A stretch of 56,954 nt of DNA from an alpha proteobacterium SCGC AAA028-C07 (GTDB taxonomy: Bacteria; Pseudomonadota; Alphaproteobacteria; Pelagibacterales; Pelagibacteraceae): the NCBI GenBank assembly GCA_000419465.1, contig ATTB01000002.1, positions 22,125 through 79,078 on the forward strand, in the 5' to 3' direction. Under the pieces are notes generated by a model. It was not told where the DNA came from and made no database searches. It saw only the letters and a program-made list of their open reading frames with translations. Positions within the stretch are counted from its first letter, which is position 1. Every line of letters starts with the position of its first letter. The translations under genes and the position numbers were made by a program. Below, piece after piece: positions 39,475 through 49,551 of this stretch.

Positions 39475-40263
39475 ATGAAATTAATGCAAGGTAAAAAAGG
39501 ATTGATTATGGGTGTTGCAAATGATCGCTCTATTGCTTGGGGTATTACAAAAAAATTAAATGAACACGGTGCTGAACTTGCATTCACATATGTAGGAGAC
39601 GCTTTAAAAAAAAGAGTTATTCCTCTTGCAGAATCTTTAGGTTCAAAATTTACGTTAGATTGTAATGTGGAAAAGAAAGAAGACATTGTTAAAACTTTTT
39701 CAGACATTAAAGATAAATGGGGCAATTTAGACTTTGTGGTTCATGCAATCGCGTTCTCGGATAAATCAGAATTAACAGGACAATATCTAAATACATCAAG
39801 AGAAAATTTCTCAAACAGTATGTTAATTTCTTGTTTTTCTTTTACAGAAGTTTGTAAAGAAGCTGCTAAAATAATGAAACCAGGCTCAAGTTTTATCACT
39901 TTAACTTATTGTGCTGATAAAGTTATTCCAAATTATAACGTCATGGGAGTTTGTAAAGCTGCGCTTGAAACAAGCGTTAAGTATTTATCTGTCGATCTGG
40001 GTTCAAATGGAATTAGAGTAAATGCTATTAGCGCAGGTCCAATTAAAACTTTAGCAGCCTCAGCAATTGGTGATGCCAAGTTTTTATATAAATGGAATGA
40101 AAACCATTCTCCACTAAAGAGAAACGTTGATATTAACGATGTAGGTGGAGCTGCAGTTTATTTATTAAGCGATCTTGCGGCCGGTGTAACAGGCGAAATT
40201 CACTATGTGGATGCCGGTTATAATATCGTTGGAATGCCTAACCCAAAGAATATGCAGGCTTAA
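39475..40263 (+). CDS. fabI: Enoyl-ACP reductase FabI
   Basis: A 262-residue SDR-type enoyl reductase. It starts [20 protein letters not shown] (from residue 2), the NADH-binding signature of Fab[17 protein letters not shown] precedes the active site, and the catalytic Tyr/Lys pair with six residues between is YNVMGVCK. It completes each elongation cycle and is the target class of triclosan-type inhibitors. The ATG at 39475 is chosen over an in-frame TTG at 39460 inside fabB, since conserved residues begin directly after it. It overlaps the convergent pnp by 4 bases. Confidence 0.95.
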   Translation: MKLMQGKKGLIMGVANDRSIAWGITKKLNEHGAELAFTYVGDALKKRVIPLAESLGSKFTLDCNVEKKEDIVKTFSDIKDKWGNLDFVVHAIAFSDKSELTGQYLNTSRENFSNSMLISCFSFTEVCKEAAKIMKPGSSFITLTYCADKVIPNYNVMGVCKAALETSVKYLSVDLGSNGIRVNAISAGPIKTLAASAIGDAKFLYKWNENHSPLKRNVDINDVGGAAVYLLSDLAAGVTGEIHYVDAGYNIVGMPNPKNMQA

Positions 40264-42335
40264 CTATCTAAAGCTTGTTTAATTGAAAGTTTAACTTTTC
40301 CTTTATCAAATCCTAAAACTTTAACTTTAACTTCATCGCCCTCTTTTACAACGTCACTTACTTTCTCCACTCTTTTCGCTGCAAGTTCAGAGATATGAAC
40401 TAGACCATCTTGTTTGCCTAAGAAGTTTACGAAAGCTCCAAATTCCATAATTTTAACAACCTTTCCTGTATAAATTTTTCCAAGTTCAGGTTTTGCAATA
40501 ATACTTTTTACCATCTCTAAAGCTTTGTTTCTTGAAATTTCATCTGGTGCAGAAATAGTTACAATACCATCATCACTAATATCAACTTTAGCTCCTGATA
40601 ATTCAACGATCTCTCTTATTGTTACTCCGCCTTTTCCGATAATGGCTGCGATATCTTTTTTATCGACAGTAACTTTTTCCATTTTTGGAGTGTGTTTAGA
40701 TAAATCTTTTCTTGAAGCATTAAGGGCTTTGTTCATCTCACCTAGGATATGAATTCTGCCGTCTTTTGCTTGTGACAATGCTTTATCCATAATCTCAAAT
40801 GTAATTCCTGTAATTTTAATATCCATTTGTAATGAAGTAATTCCGTCTTCTGTTCCTGCAACTTTAAAATCCATATCTCCTAAATGATCTTCATCACCTA
40901 AGATGTCGGATAGAACTGAGAAATCAGCCCCTTCTTTAATTAAACCCATTGCAATTCCTGCAACTGGCTTTTTAATTGGAACTCCGGCATCCATTAAAGC
41001 AAGGGATGCTCCGCAAACAGTTGCCATAGACGATGAACCGTTTGACTCTGTAATTTCTGAAACAATTCTAAATGTGTAAGGGAAATCTTCTTTTTTAGGC
41101 AAAATTGAATTAACAGCTCTCCACGCTAATTTACCATGACCTATTTCACGTCTTCCTGTTCCAACTCTACCAACTTCTCCAACTGAAAATGGAGGAAAAT
41201 TGTAGTGCAACATAAATCTAGATCTTTGTAATCCATCTAAGCTTTCAAATCTTTGCTCATCCTCTGAAGTTCCAAGTGTTGTAACAACAATTGCTTGTGT
41301 CTCACCTCTTGTAAATAAAGCAGAACCGTGAGTTCTAGGCAATACTCCCACCTCACACTTAATCGGCCTAATATCTGCAAGTCCTCTTCCATCGATTCTT
41401 TTCTTTTCTTTAAGAATTTTTGTTCTAACGATTTCTTTTTCAACATCTTTAAACTGAGATTCAACATCCATTGTGCTAAATTCTTCTGAGTCTGTGTAAA
41501 GTGCTAATGATTTTTCTTTTGCTAAATTAATTAATCCGCTTCTTTTCTTTTTATCTGGCTCTGAAAACGCTGCTACTAAATCATTTTTAACATTTTTTAA
41601 TAAATTATCTTTTACAACTTTTAAATCTTTTTTCTCTACAATCCATGTTTCTTTTTTACATTCTGCAGCAAATTCATTTATCATTTTAATCACCGAAGCA
41701 AATTGATCATGACCAAATTTAACTGCATCTAACATTATTTTTTCAGATAATCCTGAGGCTTCAGACTCCACCATCAAGACTGCATCTTTTGTTCCTGCAA
41801 CTATTAATTCTAATTGTGATTCTTTTAATTGTTCTTTTGTTGGATTTAAAACAAAGCTGTTATTAATGTAGCCTACTTTAGAAGCTGCAACTGGTCCCAT
41901 AAATGGAATTCCTGAGATAGCTAATGCAGCTGAAGCTGCGATTAAAGATAATACTTCTGGATCATTGTCTTTCTCGTATGAAAGAACTGTTGGCAGAACC
42001 TGAACTTCATTTCTAAAGCCTTCTGGAAACAAAGGTCTGATTGGTCTGTCAATTAATCTTGATATTAAAGTTTCGCTCTCTGTTGGTCTTGCTTCTCTTT
42101 TGAAATATCCACCTGGGATTTTTCCTGAAGCGTAATATTTTTCTTGGTAATTTACTGTAAGTGGAAAGAAATCTATGTCAGGTTTTGCTTTCTTTGCACC
42201 AACAACTGTTGCTAAAATAACTGTATCACCTGAAGTTAGTATAACTGCGCCATCTGCTTGACGAGCAATTTTACCGGACTCAATAGATAATTTTTTACCG
42301 CCCCAAACAATCTCTTTTCTTACTATTTTAAACAT
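40260..42335 (-). CDS. pnp: Polynucleotide phosphorylase
   Basis: A 691-residue exoribonuclease/polymerase of the degradosome. The first RNase PH domain has [20 protein letters not shown] and the second has [19 protein letters not shown]. The α-helical linker lies between them. The KH domain has [17 protein letters not shown] and the S1 domain has [19 protein letters not shown]. The catalytic segment [18 protein letters not shown] is complete. It is placed after rpsO, the classic rpsO-pnp order, with 6 bases between. Its stop shares bases with that of fabI (TTAA). Confidence 0.97.
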   Translation of the reverse strand: MFKIVRKEIVWGGKKLSIESGKIARQADGAVILTSGDTVILATVVGAKKAKPDIDFFPLTVNYQEKYYASGKIPGGYFKREARPTESETLISRLIDRPIRPLFPEGFRNEVQVLPTVLSYEKDNDPEVLSLIAASAALAISGIPFMGPVAASKVGYINNSFVLNPTKEQLKESQLELIVAGTKDAVLMVESEASGLSEKIMLDAVKFGHDQFASVIKMINEFAAECKKETWIVEKKDLKVVKDNLLKNVKNDLVAAFSEPDKKKRSGLINLAKEKSLALYTDSEEFSTMDVESQFKDVEKEIVRTKILKEKKRIDGRGLADIRPIKCEVGVLPRTHGSALFTRGETQAIVVTTLGTSEDEQRFESLDGLQRSRFMLHYNFPPFSVGEVGRVGTGRREIGHGKLAWRAVNSILPKKEDFPYTFRIVSEITESNGSSSMATVCGASLALMDAGVPIKKPVAGIAMGLIKEGADFSVLSDILGDEDHLGDMDFKVAGTEDGITSLQMDIKITGITFEIMDKALSQAKDGRIHILGEMNKALNASRKDLSKHTPKMEKVTVDKKDIAAIIGKGGVTIREIVELSGAKVDISDDGIVTISAPDEISRNKALEMVKSIIAKPELGKIYTGKVVKIMEFGAFVNFLGKQDGLVHISELAAKRVEKVSDVVKEGDEVKVKVLGFDKGKVKLSIKQALDS

Positions 42336-42341
42336 TAAAAT

Positions 42342-42611
42342 TTATTTTCTGATATTCAGCTTTTCTAAGATCTTTTTATAATTGGTTGCGTTTGTTTTGC
42401 TGAGATAATCTAATAGTTTTTTTCTTCTATTCACCAATGTCGTTAATCCTGTGTACGAATGCTTATCTTTTTTATTTTTTGTAAAATGCTCAGTTAAGTA
42501 TCTAATTCGCTCAGTTAAAATAGCGATTTGCACCTCTGAAGAACCAACGTCTTTAGCGTGCAGTTTTAAATCTTTAAAAACACTTTCTTTATTTAAAATT
42601 TTTTTTGTCAT
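42342..42611 (-). CDS. rpsO: Ribosomal protein uS15
   Basis: 89 residues with the S15 core: DVGSSEVQIAILTERIRYLT, HFTKNKKDKHSY and a LVNRRKKLLDYLSKTN segment that contacts the 16S rRNA central domain. It stands between truB (3 bases upstream) and pnp, as in most proteobacteria. In E. coli S15 represses its own translation through a leader pseudoknot; with a 3-base spacer here, such a leader would have to lie inside truB, so I do not claim it. Confidence 0.97.
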   Translation of the reverse strand: MTKKILNKESVFKDLKLHAKDVGSSEVQIAILTERIRYLTEHFTKNKKDKHSYTGLTTLVNRRKKLLDYLSKTNATNYKKILEKLNIRK

Positions 42612-42614
42612 TTT

Positions 42615-43493
42615 TTAATTAAATACTCTTCTTGGATAAAAAAAACCGGACTTAAGGTATCCGAGAGCAAGTGGCTTTTCTAAAGCCGCTGTGTAAATAT
42701 TGTCTAAACTAACCTTTCCAAATTCATTAACCAAACTAACTTTCATTCCATTCTTTATTAAATTAATTCTTTCATCATTTAATTTAATGCTAGGTATATG
42801 TATTAAAGCGCTCTGAATATCAAGTACATATTTTAAAAAATTAGCTGTACTTTCTTTTTCTATTAATTTTTCAAGGCTATTTGAGTTCTTAATTCTGAAG
42901 TTTCCATATCGAGTTCTGACTAATTTAGTGACATGAGCAAATCCACCAAAGAATTTTGCAATATCCCGTGCCAGACTTCGAATGTAAGTTCCCGTTCCAC
43001 ATTTTATATAAAAAAGACTTTTGTTATTTTCGTGTTTTAATAATCTAATATTTTTTATAAAAACTTTTCGCTTCTCCATATCAAATTCTAAATTATTTCT
43101 AGCAAGTTCATAAGATCTTTTGCCATTAATTTTTACAGCAGAAAATTTTGGTGGCATTTGCATTTGGTAGCCAATAAATTTTTTTAAAATATTTTGAACT
43201 TCTTTTTTTTCTGGGTAAATTTCATTACTGTTTATAACTTTTCCCTCTAAATCTAGGGTATCCGTCTCTGATCCCCACTGAATTTCAAATAAATAACTTT
43301 TGAATAACAAATGTATTAATGAAACAGTCTTGGTTGCTTCGCCTAGGGCAATGGGTAGAACGCCTTCTGCTAATGGATCTAGAGTTCCAGCATGACCTAT
43401 TTTAATTTTTTTAAATTTGCTCTTGATGACGTTTAAACAGTATGCAGAGCTAAAACCTTTTGGTTTGTTTAAATTTATCCAACCATCAATCAT
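42615..43493 (-). CDS. truB: tRNA pseudouridine-55 synthase
   Basis: A 292-residue TruB. The N-terminus has GWINLNKPKGFSSAYCLN, and the catalytic Asp is in GHAGTLDPLAEGVLPIALG. KINGKRSYELAR and KCGTGTYIRSLARDI complete the family set. It makes the universal Ψ55 in the tRNA T loop. It overlaps the rbfA stop by 8 bases, consistent with translational coupling in the infB-rbfA-truB-rpsO-pnp operon. Confidence 0.97.
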   Translation of the reverse strand: MIDGWINLNKPKGFSSAYCLNVIKSKFKKIKIGHAGTLDPLAEGVLPIALGEATKTVSLIHLLFKSYLFEIQWGSETDTLDLEGKVINSNEIYPEKKEVQNILKKFIGYQMQMPPKFSAVKINGKRSYELARNNLEFDMEKRKVFIKNIRLLKHENNKSLFYIKCGTGTYIRSLARDIAKFFGGFAHVTKLVRTRYGNFRIKNSNSLEKLIEKESTANFLKYVLDIQSALIHIPSIKLNDERINLIKNGMKVSLVNEFGKVSLDNIYTAALEKPLALGYLKSGFFYPRRVFN

Positions 43494-43863
43494 TTTCGTG
43501 CGTCTTAATAATTAATTTTTCAATTTTTTCTGCATAATCAAAAGATTTATCTAATACGAAATGAAGATTAGGAAGAAATTTATTCTTCCAACTGCGCGAC
43601 ATTTGTTTTTTAATTAAACCACTATGATTAATAAGAGATTGTAAAATAAATTCTGAATTTTTACCTCCAAGCGGCATAAAAAATACTTTTGCATGTTTTA
43701 AGTCTGGGCTCATTCTAACTTCTGAAACAGTAATCACTCGAGTATTGATATTTGGCAAAGCCACTTCTTCTTTTAAAAATAAATTTCCAAGCAACTGTTT
43801 TAATAGTTCACCCACTCTTAACTGCCTTTGTGTGAAAGGCTGATCGCTTAAATGAATGTTCAT
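43486..43863 (-). CDS. rbfA: 30S ribosome-binding factor A
   Basis: A 125-residue single-KH-type protein. SQRQLRVGELLKQLL-like opening is present as FTQRQLRVGELLKQLLGN, with ITVSEVRMSPDLKHAKVFFM and PNLHFVLDKSFDYAEKI typical of RbfA. It matures the 16S rRNA 5' end and helps cold growth in model bacteria. It sits between infB (6 bases) and truB (overlap 8). Confidence 0.94.
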   Translation of the reverse strand: MNIHLSDQPFTQRQLRVGELLKQLLGNLFLKEEVALPNINTRVITVSEVRMSPDLKHAKVFFMPLGGKNSEFILQSLINHSGLIKKQMSRSWKNKFLPNLHFVLDKSFDYAEKIEKLIIKTHEND

Positions 43864-43869
43864 TATTAA

Positions 43870-46086
43870 CTAATTTATTGTTCTTGCGCTTTCAACGACA
43901 GAAAATGCTTCAATAATATCTTTTTCTTTAAAATCTAAAAAATCTTTAAAAGCTACTCCGCCTTCAATACCCGCTTTAATTTCTTTCACTTCATTTTTTT
44001 CTCTAAAAAGAGATGCGACTTTTCCTGTATATACAACGCTTCCATCTCTAATAATTCTTACATCAGAATTATTAACGATACTTCCCTCAGTCACTTTAAT
44101 ACCTGCAACTTTTCCAGCTTTAGAAGATTTAAATACTTGTAAAATTTCGCACTGTCCTAACACTTGTTCATTAATTTCTGGCGCTAATAAACCTGAAAGT
44201 GCTTTAGTAATGTGCTCAATCGCTTCATAAATAATATTAAAGTATAAAACGTTTACCCCTAATTTTACCGCAAGATCTTTTGCTTCTTTATTAGGCTTAA
44301 TATTAAAGCCAATTAAAACCGCATGAGAAGCTTTTGCTAATGATACATCTGTCTCTGTAATAGCACCAACGGATGATAAAACGATAACTGGTTTAACTTC
44401 ATCATGTTGAATTTTTAATATCGCATTAGACAAAGCCTCTGCAGATCCATGCACGTCACTTTTGATAATAATTGATAATTCTTTTTGTTTGTTAACATCT
44501 CCAAAAATGTCATTTTTCTTAACAAGACCGATAGTTTTTTTAGATCTACCCTGTTCAATTCTATATTCATTTATTTCTTTTGCTTTTGCCTCGCTATCCA
44601 AAACTAAAAAATCATCACCTGCTTCAGACACGCCTGTTAAACCAATAATCTCAACTGGCATTGAAGGGGTTGCTTCATTAACCAATTCTCCTCTAAAATT
44701 ATTCATCGCTCTAATTTTTCCCCACTGCAAACCACTTGCAAAAAAATCACCTCTTTTTAAAGTTCCTCTGGTGATTAAAATTGTCGACACTGGTCCTTTG
44801 CCTTTGTCTAATTTTGATTCAATCACTATTCCCTGAGCGGGTACATTTGGGTTCGTTTTGTGATTTAAAATTTCTGCTTGTAAAATAATTGCCTCTTTTA
44901 ATTTATCTAAATTTGTTTTCTTTAAAGCTGATATTTCAACGCACTGAATATCTCCGCCTAATTCTTCGACAACAAGTTCGTGCTCTAATAATTGATTTCT
45001 AACTTTTTGTTTATCAACGCCGTGAATATCGCATTTATTAATTGCAACTATGATTGGAACTTTTGCGGCTTTTGCATGTTGTATCGCTTCAATCGTTTGC
45101 GGTTTAATTCCATCATTTGCAGCAACAACCAAAACAACAATATCTGTAATTTTAGATCCTCTAGCTCTCATTTCAGTAAAGGCCGCATGACCCGGTGTAT
45201 CTATGAAAGTCATCCATTTTTTATCTTCTGCAAAAACTTGATAGGCACCAATGTGCTGCGTAATTCCACCATGCTCTGTTGCAACAACATTTGTTTCTCT
45301 TAATGCATCTAGTAATGAAGTTTTACCATGATCGACGTGACCCATTACAGTTACAACTGGAGGCCTAGAATATGTGTCTTCGTCTTCTTTAGTTTTTTTT
45401 AATTTTGATAATTCATCATCGATTTGATTATCTTTAACAACTGTATGTCCAAATGCACCAACGATGTACTCTGCGGTATCTCTGTCGATGGTGTGATTGA
45501 TTGTAACTTTTACATTTTTTTCAAATAAAAATTTAATAATCGAACTTGCTTTTTCTGCCATTCTGTTCGCAAGATCCTGAATAGTGATTAAATTAGGTAC
45601 CGATATTTCTCGAGAAGCTTTTTTTGTCTCCCCTGATTCATCACCATCTTGAACTAATTTTTTGTCTTTTTCTCTAGCTCTTTTAAATGAAGCTAAACTT
45701 CTTGATTTCTCATCTTCATCAGCATCCGTAAGTGCTTTAGATAAGGTTAGTTTATATTCTCTTTTTTTACCGTGAGTTTTTTTAATTAATTTTTTACTAT
45801 TATCTATTTCAAGCTCTTCTTGAATTTTTTTTCTTGCCCATTCTTGAGCTGATTTTTGCGCTTTAGCTGTATCTTCTTTTGTTAAAGTCTTTCCTTTTAC
45901 TGCATCTACTGGAGTTGTTGAAACTTTTGGTTTTTCAATAGACTGACTAATATCAATCGATCTATTTTTCTTTTTTTCAACTAAAACTGATTTGTTGCCA
46001 GCACCTCTTGCATAGCTTGAAACAGCTGCTGATCCACCACTAAAGTTTTTTAATGTAAGTTTTTTCTTTTTGTCTTTAACGTCCAT
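43870..46086 (-). CDS. infB: Translation initiation factor IF-2
   Basis: 738 residues. A lysine-rich N-terminal region (1 to about 160) precedes an IF2_N domain around 170-220. The GTPase has G1 MGHVDHGKTSLLDAL, DTPGHAAFTEMRARG and NKCDIHG. Domains II-IV follow with the fMet-tRNA-binding C-terminus. It is shorter than many proteobacterial IF-2 forms because the N-terminal linker is reduced, in keeping with a streamlined genome. It lies 22 bases downstream of nusA; the ylxR gene usually found in between is absent. Confidence 0.97.
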   Translation of the reverse strand: MDVKDKKKKLTLKNFSGGSAAVSSYARGAGNKSVLVEKKKNRSIDISQSIEKPKVSTTPVDAVKGKTLTKEDTAKAQKSAQEWARKKIQEELEIDNSKKLIKKTHGKKREYKLTLSKALTDADEDEKSRSLASFKRAREKDKKLVQDGDESGETKKASREISVPNLITIQDLANRMAEKASSIIKFLFEKNVKVTINHTIDRDTAEYIVGAFGHTVVKDNQIDDELSKLKKTKEDEDTYSRPPVVTVMGHVDHGKTSLLDALRETNVVATEHGGITQHIGAYQVFAEDKKWMTFIDTPGHAAFTEMRARGSKITDIVVLVVAANDGIKPQTIEAIQHAKAAKVPIIVAINKCDIHGVDKQKVRNQLLEHELVVEELGGDIQCVEISALKKTNLDKLKEAIILQAEILNHKTNPNVPAQGIVIESKLDKGKGPVSTILITRGTLKRGDFFASGLQWGKIRAMNNFRGELVNEATPSMPVEIIGLTGVSEAGDDFLVLDSEAKAKEINEYRIEQGRSKKTIGLVKKNDIFGDVNKQKELSIIIKSDVHGSAEALSNAILKIQHDEVKPVIVLSSVGAITETDVSLAKASHAVLIGFNIKPNKEAKDLAVKLGVNVLYFNIIYEAIEHITKALSGLLAPEINEQVLGQCEILQVFKSSKAGKVAGIKVTEGSIVNNSDVRIIRDGSVVYTGKVASLFREKNEVKEIKAGIEGGVAFKDFLDFKEKDIIEAFSVVESARTIN

Positions 46087-46108
46087 GTTTTTTCTAAAAG
46101 CGAGTTTA

Positions 46109-47653
46109 CTATTTGTTAAAAACTTTTTCTCTAGCGCTCATTATCAAACGCTCAGCCTCAGCTCTTATGATATCGAAATTCTGTAGGATTCCTTCAAATT
46201 CCACTCTTTTTCCTTTAACTTCATCGTAACCACCTAAGATTTCATCAACAGATAAATCTGCAAAGTCAGCTAGAGTTTTAATATTTTTTTCACCTAAAGT
46301 AAGCAGCATTCCAAGTGATAGTCCTGGATGATTCATAAGATCATCCTGAATACCTAACTCTTTAACTCTGTTTGATATTTCTTTAGATTCTGTTTCTAAA
46401 TATTCTTTCGCTCTTTCTTTTAATTCTTTTGCTGTGTCTGCATCAAAACCATCAATTTTTGTTATCTCTTCTAAAGGAGAGCCATCGATTTCTTTGATCG
46501 AAGAAAATCCTTCTAGTACTAAAAGTTGAGCCATCATTTCATCGATTTCTAAACTTTCAATAAATCGTTTTGTTTTAATTTTAAATTCTGATTGTCGTTT
46601 TTCTGTTTCTTCTTGATCTGTTAAAATATCAATTTCATAATTCATTAACTTAGAAGCAAGTCTTACGTTTTGTCCTCTTCTTCCAATTGCTTTGCTAAGA
46701 TTATTTTCATCAATTACGACTTCAATTCTTTTTGTAGCTTCATCTAGAACTACTTTTTGAACTTCAGCAGGCGCTAAAGCGTTGATCACAAGTGTTGCTG
46801 GATCTTCAGACCAATGAATAATATCAATTTTTTCTCCTTGTAATTCATTGACCACCGCTTGCACTCTACTTCCTCTCATACCAACGCAAGCTCCAACTGG
46901 ATCTATAGATTTGTCTTTTGATGTAACGCAAATTTTTGCTCTACTCCCAGGATCTCTTGCTACTGATTTAATTTCAATTGTTCCTTCATAAATTTCTGGC
47001 ACCTCAAGTTTGAATAATTTTGCCATAAATTGTGGATGCGCTCTTGATAAAAATATTTGTGGACCTTTAGCTTCTTTTTTAACTTCATAACAATAAGCTT
47101 TAATTCGATCACCTACTTTTATATTTTCTCTTGGTATTAACTCATCTCTTTTAATAATTGATTCAGCTTTTTGTAAATCAACGATGATATTTCCAAATTC
47201 TATTCTCTTAACTATTCCGCTTAGAACTTCACCAATCTTATCTTTAAACTCGTTATATTGTTTTTCTCTTTCTGCATCTCTCACTTTTGTAGTGATGACT
47301 TGTTTTGCAGCTTGGGCAGCTATTCTACCAAAATCAACCGGTGGTAGTGGTTCTAAAATTTCTTGATCAAGGGTTATATCGCTTTTAATTTTTTGAGCGT
47401 CTTTTAAACTAATTTCGTTTTGACTGTTGGCTGGATTTTCTACAACTTTTAATCTTCGACCTAATTCAATTTGGCCATTAGCTCTATTGATAGAAACATA
47501 AATATTATTCTCTTGCCCATAACGAGTTCGAGCAGCTTTCTCAATAGCTTCTTCCATAGAAGTAAGCACAAGCTCTTTATCAATTGATTTTTCGTTTGCG
47601 ACAGCGTCAACTATTCTTATCAGTTCAACTGTATCAACTCTGTTATTTAACAT
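46109..47653 (-). CDS. nusA: Transcription elongation factor NusA
   Basis: A 514-residue NusA of alphaproteobacterial build. The N-terminal RNA-polymerase-binding domain comes first, then S1, with GIVKRIEFGNIIVDLQKAES. KH1 and KH2 follow with ACVGMRGSRVQAVVNEL and KAIGRRGQNVRLASKL. Two C-terminal helix-hairpin-helix acidic repeats close the protein (ELGIQDDLMNHPGLSLGML and a first copy near residue 365). It controls pausing, termination and antitermination. The AGGAAAC ribosome binding site lies just after a strong terminator, leaving almost no room for an independent leader. Confidence 0.97.
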   Translation of the reverse strand: MLNNRVDTVELIRIVDAVANEKSIDKELVLTSMEEAIEKAARTRYGQENNIYVSINRANGQIELGRRLKVVENPANSQNEISLKDAQKIKSDITLDQEILEPLPPVDFGRIAAQAAKQVITTKVRDAEREKQYNEFKDKIGEVLSGIVKRIEFGNIIVDLQKAESIIKRDELIPRENIKVGDRIKAYCYEVKKEAKGPQIFLSRAHPQFMAKLFKLEVPEIYEGTIEIKSVARDPGSRAKICVTSKDKSIDPVGACVGMRGSRVQAVVNELQGEKIDIIHWSEDPATLVINALAPAEVQKVVLDEATKRIEVVIDENNLSKAIGRRGQNVRLASKLMNYEIDILTDQEETEKRQSEFKIKTKRFIESLEIDEMMAQLLVLEGFSSIKEIDGSPLEEITKIDGFDADTAKELKERAKEYLETESKEISNRVKELGIQDDLMNHPGLSLGMLLTLGEKNIKTLADFADLSVDEILGGYDEVKGKRVEFEGILQNFDIIRAEAERLIMSAREKVFNK

Positions 47654-47669
47654 TAGTTTTGTTTCCTGT

Positions 47670-47693
47670 AAAAAAAAATGGGCCTAAGCCCAT
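47670..47693 (-). terminator. Intrinsic terminator between trmB and nusA
   Basis: Minus-strand ATGGGC-TTAG-GCCCAT (47693-47678) is a perfect six-pair stem with a four-base loop. It is followed at once by eight further T (47677-47670), a textbook terminator. It ends the metK-trmB transcript 17 bases before the nusA start codon, or acts as an attenuator for nusA. It is the most GC-rich hairpin in an AT-rich surrounding. Confidence 0.85.
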
Positions 47694-47720
47694 CATGTAC
47701 TTTCAATAATTTCCCTTAAT

Positions 47721-48386
47721 CTATGCTACATTTTTTAACTTATCAAGATTTAAAAAATAAATATCTTTTTTTAATTTATTGGCCTTATTTGAGTATTTTG
47801 TGTCGACTATGGGATGTCTATTGCTCAAACTATATTCAAAAGTATCTGTTTTTTTCTTTAATAAAGAAATCTCTTTTACAACATAACTAAAATAGTCCTG
47901 ATCGTCCGTTACAAATATTAGTGTAGATTTAATTTTCATTTTTTTTAAAATTTTTTCTAAAAATAAATAATTTAGCAATCTTCTTTTTTTTTGCCTATTT
48001 TTCATCCATGGATCTGGAAATAAAACAAAAACTTTTGAAAAAAAATTATCTACAAAATTATCTATGATTTTTTGTACCGGCGTATCTAGTATTGAAATAT
48101 TATTTAAGTTTAATTCTTTAGCTTTTTGAACAACATTAGCGACTCCATTAATAAAAGGGTCAACTCCAATAAAATAATCTTTGGGATTATTGCTCGCTTG
48201 AAATAATAAGTTCTCACCCAAACCAAATCCTATTTCTAAAATGAAATCTTTATTTTTAATTAGTTTTATTTCTTCAAAATTGACTAAAAAATCTTTTTTG
48301 TGATTTTCATAAAAAAACTTTTTGCTTTTAGATAAGGCTCTTGATTTTGATCTGCCAAAAAAAATCTTTTTTTTGTCGTCGATCAA
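47721..48386 (-). CDS. trmB: tRNA (guanine-N7-)-methyltransferase
   Basis: A 221-residue SAM methyltransferase that makes m7G46 in tRNA. Signatures are FFGRSKSRALSKSKK near the start, the SAM-binding ILEIGFGLGENLLFQA, VFVLFPDPWMKNRQKKRRLL and the closing IVDTKYSNKAN. The only start upstream of the conserved block is TTG at 48386, one base after the metK stop; initiation is presumably by coupling to metK translation. The transcript ends at the hairpin at 47670-47693. Confidence 0.94.
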   Translation of the reverse strand: MIDDKKKIFFGRSKSRALSKSKKFFYENHKKDFLVNFEEIKLIKNKDFILEIGFGLGENLLFQASNNPKDYFIGVDPFINGVANVVQKAKELNLNNISILDTPVQKIIDNFVDNFFSKVFVLFPDPWMKNRQKKRRLLNYLFLEKILKKMKIKSTLIFVTDDQDYFSYVVKEISLLKKKTDTFEYSLSNRHPIVDTKYSNKANKLKKDIYFLNLDKLKNVA

Positions 48387-48387
48387 A

Positions 48388-49551
48388 TTATACTTTTGAT
48401 TGAAAATATTTAATTAAATCAGTTTTTTCCCAGCTAAAAGAACCATTGTCTTCTGGTTGTCTACCAAAATGTCCGTACGCGGCTGTTTTTTGATAAATTG
48501 GTTTATTAAGTTTTAATAACTCACGAATACCTCTTGGACTTAAATTAAAATTTTTAGAAATAATTTCTTCAATTTTTTTTGATTTGTTGTCTTCACCATC
48601 AAATAAATCAATGTAAATTGAAAGAGGTTGCGATACGCCAATTGCATAAGACAATTGAATTAAACATTTTTCTGAAACGCCTGCGGCTACAATATTTTTT
48701 GCTAAATATCTTGCAACGTAAGCTGCTGATCTATCCACTTTTGTTGGATCTTTTCCTGAAAATGCTCCACCACCATGAGGTGCTGCGCCGCCGTAAGTAT
48801 CAACAATAATTTTTCGACCTGTTAAACCTGTATCGCCGTCAGGTCCACCAATAACAAATCTTCCTGTTGGGTTCACATAAAAATTTTTTTCATCACACAT
48901 CCAACCTTTTGGGATGACTGACAAAACATAAGGACGAACGATTTCTTTAACTTTTTCTTGATCAACACTTTCATCATGTTGTGTTGAAACAACTATTGAA
49001 GAAATTCCTTTTGGTTTTCCTTTTTCATAAATAACTGAAAATTGACTTTTTGAATCAGGTCTTAAAAATTTTTCTTTTCCAGATTTTCTTGCCTCTGACA
49101 TTAATTGTAAAACTTTATGAGAATAACTTATCGGTGCTGGCATAAGATCTTTTGTCTCTGTGCAAGCATAACCAAACATAATTCCTTGATCGCCTGCGCC
49201 TTCATCTTTGTTACCTGTTGAGTCAACACCCGCGGCTATGTCTTGTGATTGACTATGCAGATAATTTGTGAATTTTAAATTTTTCCAATGAAAACCTTCT
49301 TGCTCGTAACCAATATCTTTAACTCTAGATCTAATTAATTTTTCAATTTCATCGCTGTTTATTTCTGGACCCCTTACTTCACCAGCAATCACAACTGTAT
49401 TTGTGGTTACTAAAGTTTCGCAAGCAACTCGACTTTCCGGAAATTTAGATAAATATAAATCGAGTACTGAGTCCGATATGATGTCGCAAACTTTATCAGG
49501 ATGCCCTTCCGATACTGATTCACTTGTAAATATGTAATCTTGTTTAGCCAT
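48388..49551 (-). CDS. metK: S-adenosylmethionine synthetase
   Basis: A 387-residue Met[19 protein letters not shown] opens it, [14 protein letters not shown] marks the ATP site, and [19 protein letters not shown] is the P-loop-like motif. It makes SAM from methionine and ATP, feeding trmB, ubiE, fabI-independent methylations and the ahcY-closed cycle. No SAM riboswitch precedes it, because its start lies 8 bases inside lnt. Regulation must therefore come through an upstream promoter. Confidence 0.97.
   Translation of the reverse strand: MAKQDYIFTSESVSEGHPDKVCDIISDSVLDLYLSKFPESRVACETLVTTNTVVIAGEVRGPEINSDEIEKLIRSRVKDIGYEQEGFHWKNLKFTNYLHSQSQDIAAGVDSTGNKDEGAGDQGIMFGYACTETKDLMPAPISYSHKVLQLMSEARKSGKEKFLRPDSKSQFSVIYEKGKPKGISSIVVSTQHDESVDQEKVKEIVRPYVLSVIPKGWMCDEKNFYVNPTGRFVIGGPDGDTGLTGRKIIVDTYGGAAPHGGGAFSGKDPTKVDRSAAYVARYLAKNIVAAGVSEKCLIQLSYAIGVSQPLSIYIDLFDGEDNKSKKIEEIISKNFNLSPRGIRELLKLNKPIYQKTAAYGHFGRQPEDNGSFSWEKTDLIKYFQSKV

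Noticed and set aside
44462-45303. Plus-strand open frames inside infB
   Set aside because: They are antisense shadows of a complete, conserved IF-2 gene, with low-complexity translations and no ribosome binding sites.
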